From Promethearchaeia archaeon (GTDB lineage Archaea; Asgardarchaeota; Lokiarchaeia; Sigyniarchaeales; SOKP01): a stretch of 16,324 nt of DNA. The stretch is from contig JAHQWS010000299.1 in NCBI GenBank assembly GCA_029856295.1, forward strand, positions 1 through 16,324. The letters run 5' to 3'. The stretch's first letter is position 1; every line of letters begins with the position of its first letter. Below the pieces are notes generated by a model, which ran no database searches, was not told where the DNA came from, and saw only the letters and a list, made by a program, of their open reading frames with translations. A program made the translations under genes and the position numbers. Below are positions 14,370-16,324 of the stretch, piece by piece.

Positions 14370-15182
14370 ATGGAAGAAAAGAAAAATGCTATTGAGAATA
14401 AAGGAAATTCAAGTAGCAATGAACAAGAAGAGAAAAAGACTGTAGAATTACCTGCTTTAGATTTTTTTAAAATAAACATCCTTAGCTTTATAATCCCATT
14501 ATATGTATGTTTAGGGCTATTCTTATTATTTGAATATTTCTTTATAATTACATTTTCAGTTCCGCTAATATTCCACTTGCTATTATTACCGGGAGTTTTT
14601 CTATTCTTATATTACGTTTATTTAATGATACTTATCGAGTTTGCTGCGTTTTGGGCCAGAAGGTGGCATAAAAAATCACCACCAAAAGAAGGTGTTTTCA
14701 AGAGAGTTTTAGACGATGTAAATAGTGAGGAGAGCAAAATGATGAAGTATTATCATAAACGAGGCTTTATAATCAAATATCCTATGTGGTTAACTTCTAA
14801 GTCACTTTTTCCGTGGTTAGTTAATAGAACACTTAGAAAGATTGGTCATAATAAAATAGGAAAAAATGTGATCTATTGCGATGGTTATGTAGGATTAGAA
14901 TTTACCGATCTTGGTGACGATGTGTTTATTTATCCAACCACAGCATTATCCAGTCATGCAGTGAATACAATTTTTGGTAAAATTACAATGGTAGAGATTA
15001 AATTGGATAAAAACACAACTCTTTATCCTGGAATTATTGCAGGTCCTGGAGTTCTAACTAAAGAAAATAACGTAGTTTTTCCAAATACTGTTCTGCATAA
15101 AAGCTGGAGAGGCAAGCCTAACAAATTTTATTATCAAGGTAGTCCTGGGAAACCGATAGAAGTAAATCATTTAGAAAAATAG
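14370..15182 (+). CDS. Membrane-anchored protein with left-handed beta-helix-like (hexapeptide) domain
   Basis: A 270-residue protein. Residues 1-30 are polar and charged. Residues 34-97 are strongly hydrophobic and hold two or three membrane segments. From 98 a basic cytoplasmic stretch (FWARRWHKK) leads to residues 160-265, which show the irregular hexapeptide pattern of left-handed beta-helix acyltransferases: NKIGKNVIYCDGYVG, LGDDVFIYPTTALSSHAV, LDKNTTLYPGIIAGPGV and ENNVVFPNTVLHKSW, ending in QGSPGKPIE. His196 in the SSHAV turn could be catalytic. This arrangement fits an acyl- or acetyltransferase acting on lipid or glycan at the inner face of the membrane, or a scaffold; the activity is inference. 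It is preceded by its own TATA box, has no SD and is probably read from a leaderless transcript. Its stop is 11 nt from the convergent stop of the next gene. Confidence 0.75.
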   Translation: MEEKKNAIENKGNSSSNEQEEKKTVELPALDFFKINILSFIIPLYVCLGLFLLFEYFFIITFSVPLIFHLLLLPGVFLFLYYVYLMILIEFAAFWARRWHKKSPPKEGVFKRVLDDVNSEESKMMKYYHKRGFIIKYPMWLTSKSLFPWLVNRTLRKIGHNKIGKNVIYCDGYVGLEFTDLGDDVFIYPTTALSSHAVNTIFGKITMVEIKLDKNTTLYPGIIAGPGVLTKENNVVFPNTVLHKSWRGKPNKFYYQGSPGKPIEVNHLEK

Positions 15183-15193
15183 AATATATAAGA

Positions 15194-16324
15194 TTAAGAT
15201 TTAGGAAACATACCATGTTTTTGAAGAAATTCCCGATAGACATTCATCTTATCTAATACTTCACCCGTCAAATTTAAGGATTCGAATACAGGAACGTTTC
15301 GATTTAAAAGTTTTAACTTAAATTTATATCGACTTTTATATTCTTCAAAACCTTCATTGATTTTCAACATAACACAAAATATAGGTTTTGTACATACTGT
15401 TTTAGCTTTAGATATATATCTTATAAATTCTCGATTTAAATCAAGATCTTTAAAGCCCATCTCTTCTAAGATTTCCGAGAATCCTCCAAATCTTTCAGGA
15501 TCTTTTATGAAAACGATAGCTGAAATATTTGGATCTCTATCTAAAGCTAGTAAGCATCTATAATAGTTATCAGGTCGCACACCGGATCCGCCGAGATCGA
15601 TTGGATTGCTAAGGTTTGTATTTACATCGGGAATAAATCTCCTCATTTTTTTAATTGACTTTTCGGTCAATGGGGGTATTTGCAAATTATAATCTTCAAG
15701 AATATCCACTGCTTCAATGGTCGATCCGCCACCGATGCCGATCACGCCGATATTACGAGAAGCAGGTAAACGGGTTAAATTAAAGGCACTTGCTAATGCA
15801 GCTAATGCTTGACTACTGTTAATTAAAGAACACCCAGTTTGTTTGGCAACAGCATTCCAAATTTCATTATTGCCAGCTAAACCTCCTGTATGAGAAAGTA
15901 TTGCTTTTTTCGTTGCTTCACCATATCCAGCTCTCCATAAGATAACAGGCTTTCGATTTAAATTGCATCTTTTTGCCACTTCCATAAACTCACGACCATG
16001 ATCAACAGATCTTAGATTCTCAAGATAAAGTCCAATAATTTTGGTATGGTCATCCCTTAAAAAATATTTTAGAAAATCAGAAGGGGATAAATCTAACGAA
16101 TTGCCTATTGAGAGAAATTTAGATATATAAAGGCCATAAGAGACTGCAAGCTGAGCAATATTTTGGGCGTTTCCTCCAGATTGGAACACACCACCAAAGT
16201 TACCCGCCTTTTTCGATTGATCATAAGCAAAATACAAATTTGAACTCGGATTATAGACTCCGATACAATTAGGTCCAATTATCCTAATATTATATTTTTG
16301 AGCTATTTTTATTGTTTTTTTTTC
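15194..16324 (-). CDS. ADP-forming acyl-CoA synthetase, alpha-type part (5' end beyond window)
   Basis: The frame is open to the right edge, so the start lies outside; 376 residues are visible. The segment upstream of a TTG at 16237 reads KYNIRIIGPNCIGVYNP, the conserved end of the CoA-binding Rossmann domain, which proves that this TTG is internal. Next come the two succinyl-CoA-ligase-like domains: GVFQSGG; then SHTGGLAG with the conserved phospho-accepting His (codon 15890-15892); then GIGGGSTIEAVDIL; then SNPIDLGG. Enzymes of this family convert acyl-CoA, ADP and phosphate to acid, CoA and ATP, giving archaea ATP from fermentation. The ATP-grasp beta part is not after the alpha part here; it must be a separate gene or be fused upstream. 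The favoured acyl group is unknown. It is convergent with the preceding gene. Confidence 0.9.
   Translation of the reverse strand, partial: EKKTIKIAQKYNIRIIGPNCIGVYNPSSNLYFAYDQSKKAGNFGGVFQSGGNAQNIAQLAVSYGLYISKFLSIGNSLDLSPSDFLKYFLRDDHTKIIGLYLENLRSVDHGREFMEVAKRCNLNRKPVILWRAGYGEATKKAILSHTGGLAGNNEIWNAVAKQTGCSLINSSQALAALASAFNLTRLPASRNIGVIGIGGGSTIEAVDILEDYNLQIPPLTEKSIKKMRRFIPDVNTNLSNPIDLGGSGVRPDNYYRCLLALDRDPNISAIVFIKDPERFGGFSEILEEMGFKDLDLNREFIRYISKAKTVCTKPIFCVMLKINEGFEEYKSRYKFKLKLLNRNVPVFESLNLTGEVLDKMNVYREFLQKHGMFPKS

Noticed and set aside
16235..16237. TTG as the start of the acyl-CoA synthetase gene
   Set aside because: The same frame continues upstream to the window edge and encodes the conserved GPNCIGVYNP segment, so the gene is cut by the window rather than starting here.
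1..16324. CRISPR arrays, tRNA or rRNA genes, insertion sequences
   Set aside because: No regularly spaced repeats, cloverleaf-like GC-rich stretches, rRNA-like sequence or transposase-like coding region were found on reading both strands.

Overview
The window is AT-rich (about one third G+C by eye) and reads as archaeal. It has short TATA boxes about 25 nt upstream of some starts, purine-rich Shine-Dalgarno sequences matching GAGGTG, T-runs in place of classical hairpin terminators, and a gene of the ADP-forming acyl-CoA synthetase family. Bacterial-style genes (LacZ-type beta-galactosidase, beta-lactamase-fold hydrolase, DHA1-like transporters) sit next to corrinoid methyl-transfer genes. 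That mixture is most like an Asgard (Lokiarchaeia-like) archaeon. This placement is inference from gene content; there is no rRNA or other marker gene here.

Layout. Positions 60-4798 (+) hold an alpha/beta hydrolase, two tandem paralogous MFS exporters, and a winged-helix/iron-sulfur fusion protein with 18 cysteines. Positions 4906-10106 (-) hold five genes. In transcription order they are a corrinoid protein, a URO-D-fold methyltransferase overlapping it by ATGA, a CrtI-like FAD oxidoreductase, a G+C-richer beta-lactamase-family hydrolase, and a 94-residue orphan. From 10284 (+) come a full-length GH2 beta-galactosidase, a SAM-dependent methyltransferase and a membrane-anchored protein with a left-handed beta-helix-like domain. 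A gene of the ADP-forming acyl-CoA synthetase alpha type enters from the right edge on the minus strand and is incomplete.

How the genes may work together. The clearest functional unit is the corrinoid protein plus URO-D methyltransferase. Such pairs move a methyl group from a methylated substrate to cobalamin, or from cobalamin to a thiol or pterin. Here both cysteines of the usual His/Cys/Cys zinc site appear replaced by carboxylates (His278, Asp280, Glu360), so the substrate may differ from the well-studied CoM methylases. The second methyltransferase and the corrinoid activator of a full pathway are not in the window. The corrinoid operon and the beta-galactosidase gene diverge from a shared 177-bp region carrying a perfect 13-bp inverted repeat, a candidate common operator. 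The hydrolases, the galactosidase and the acyl-CoA synthetase fit a heterotrophic, fermentative life on organic matter.

No CRISPR array, tRNA, rRNA, insertion sequence or replication origin was seen. No wholly new system can be proven from the sequence alone; the best candidates are listed under findings.
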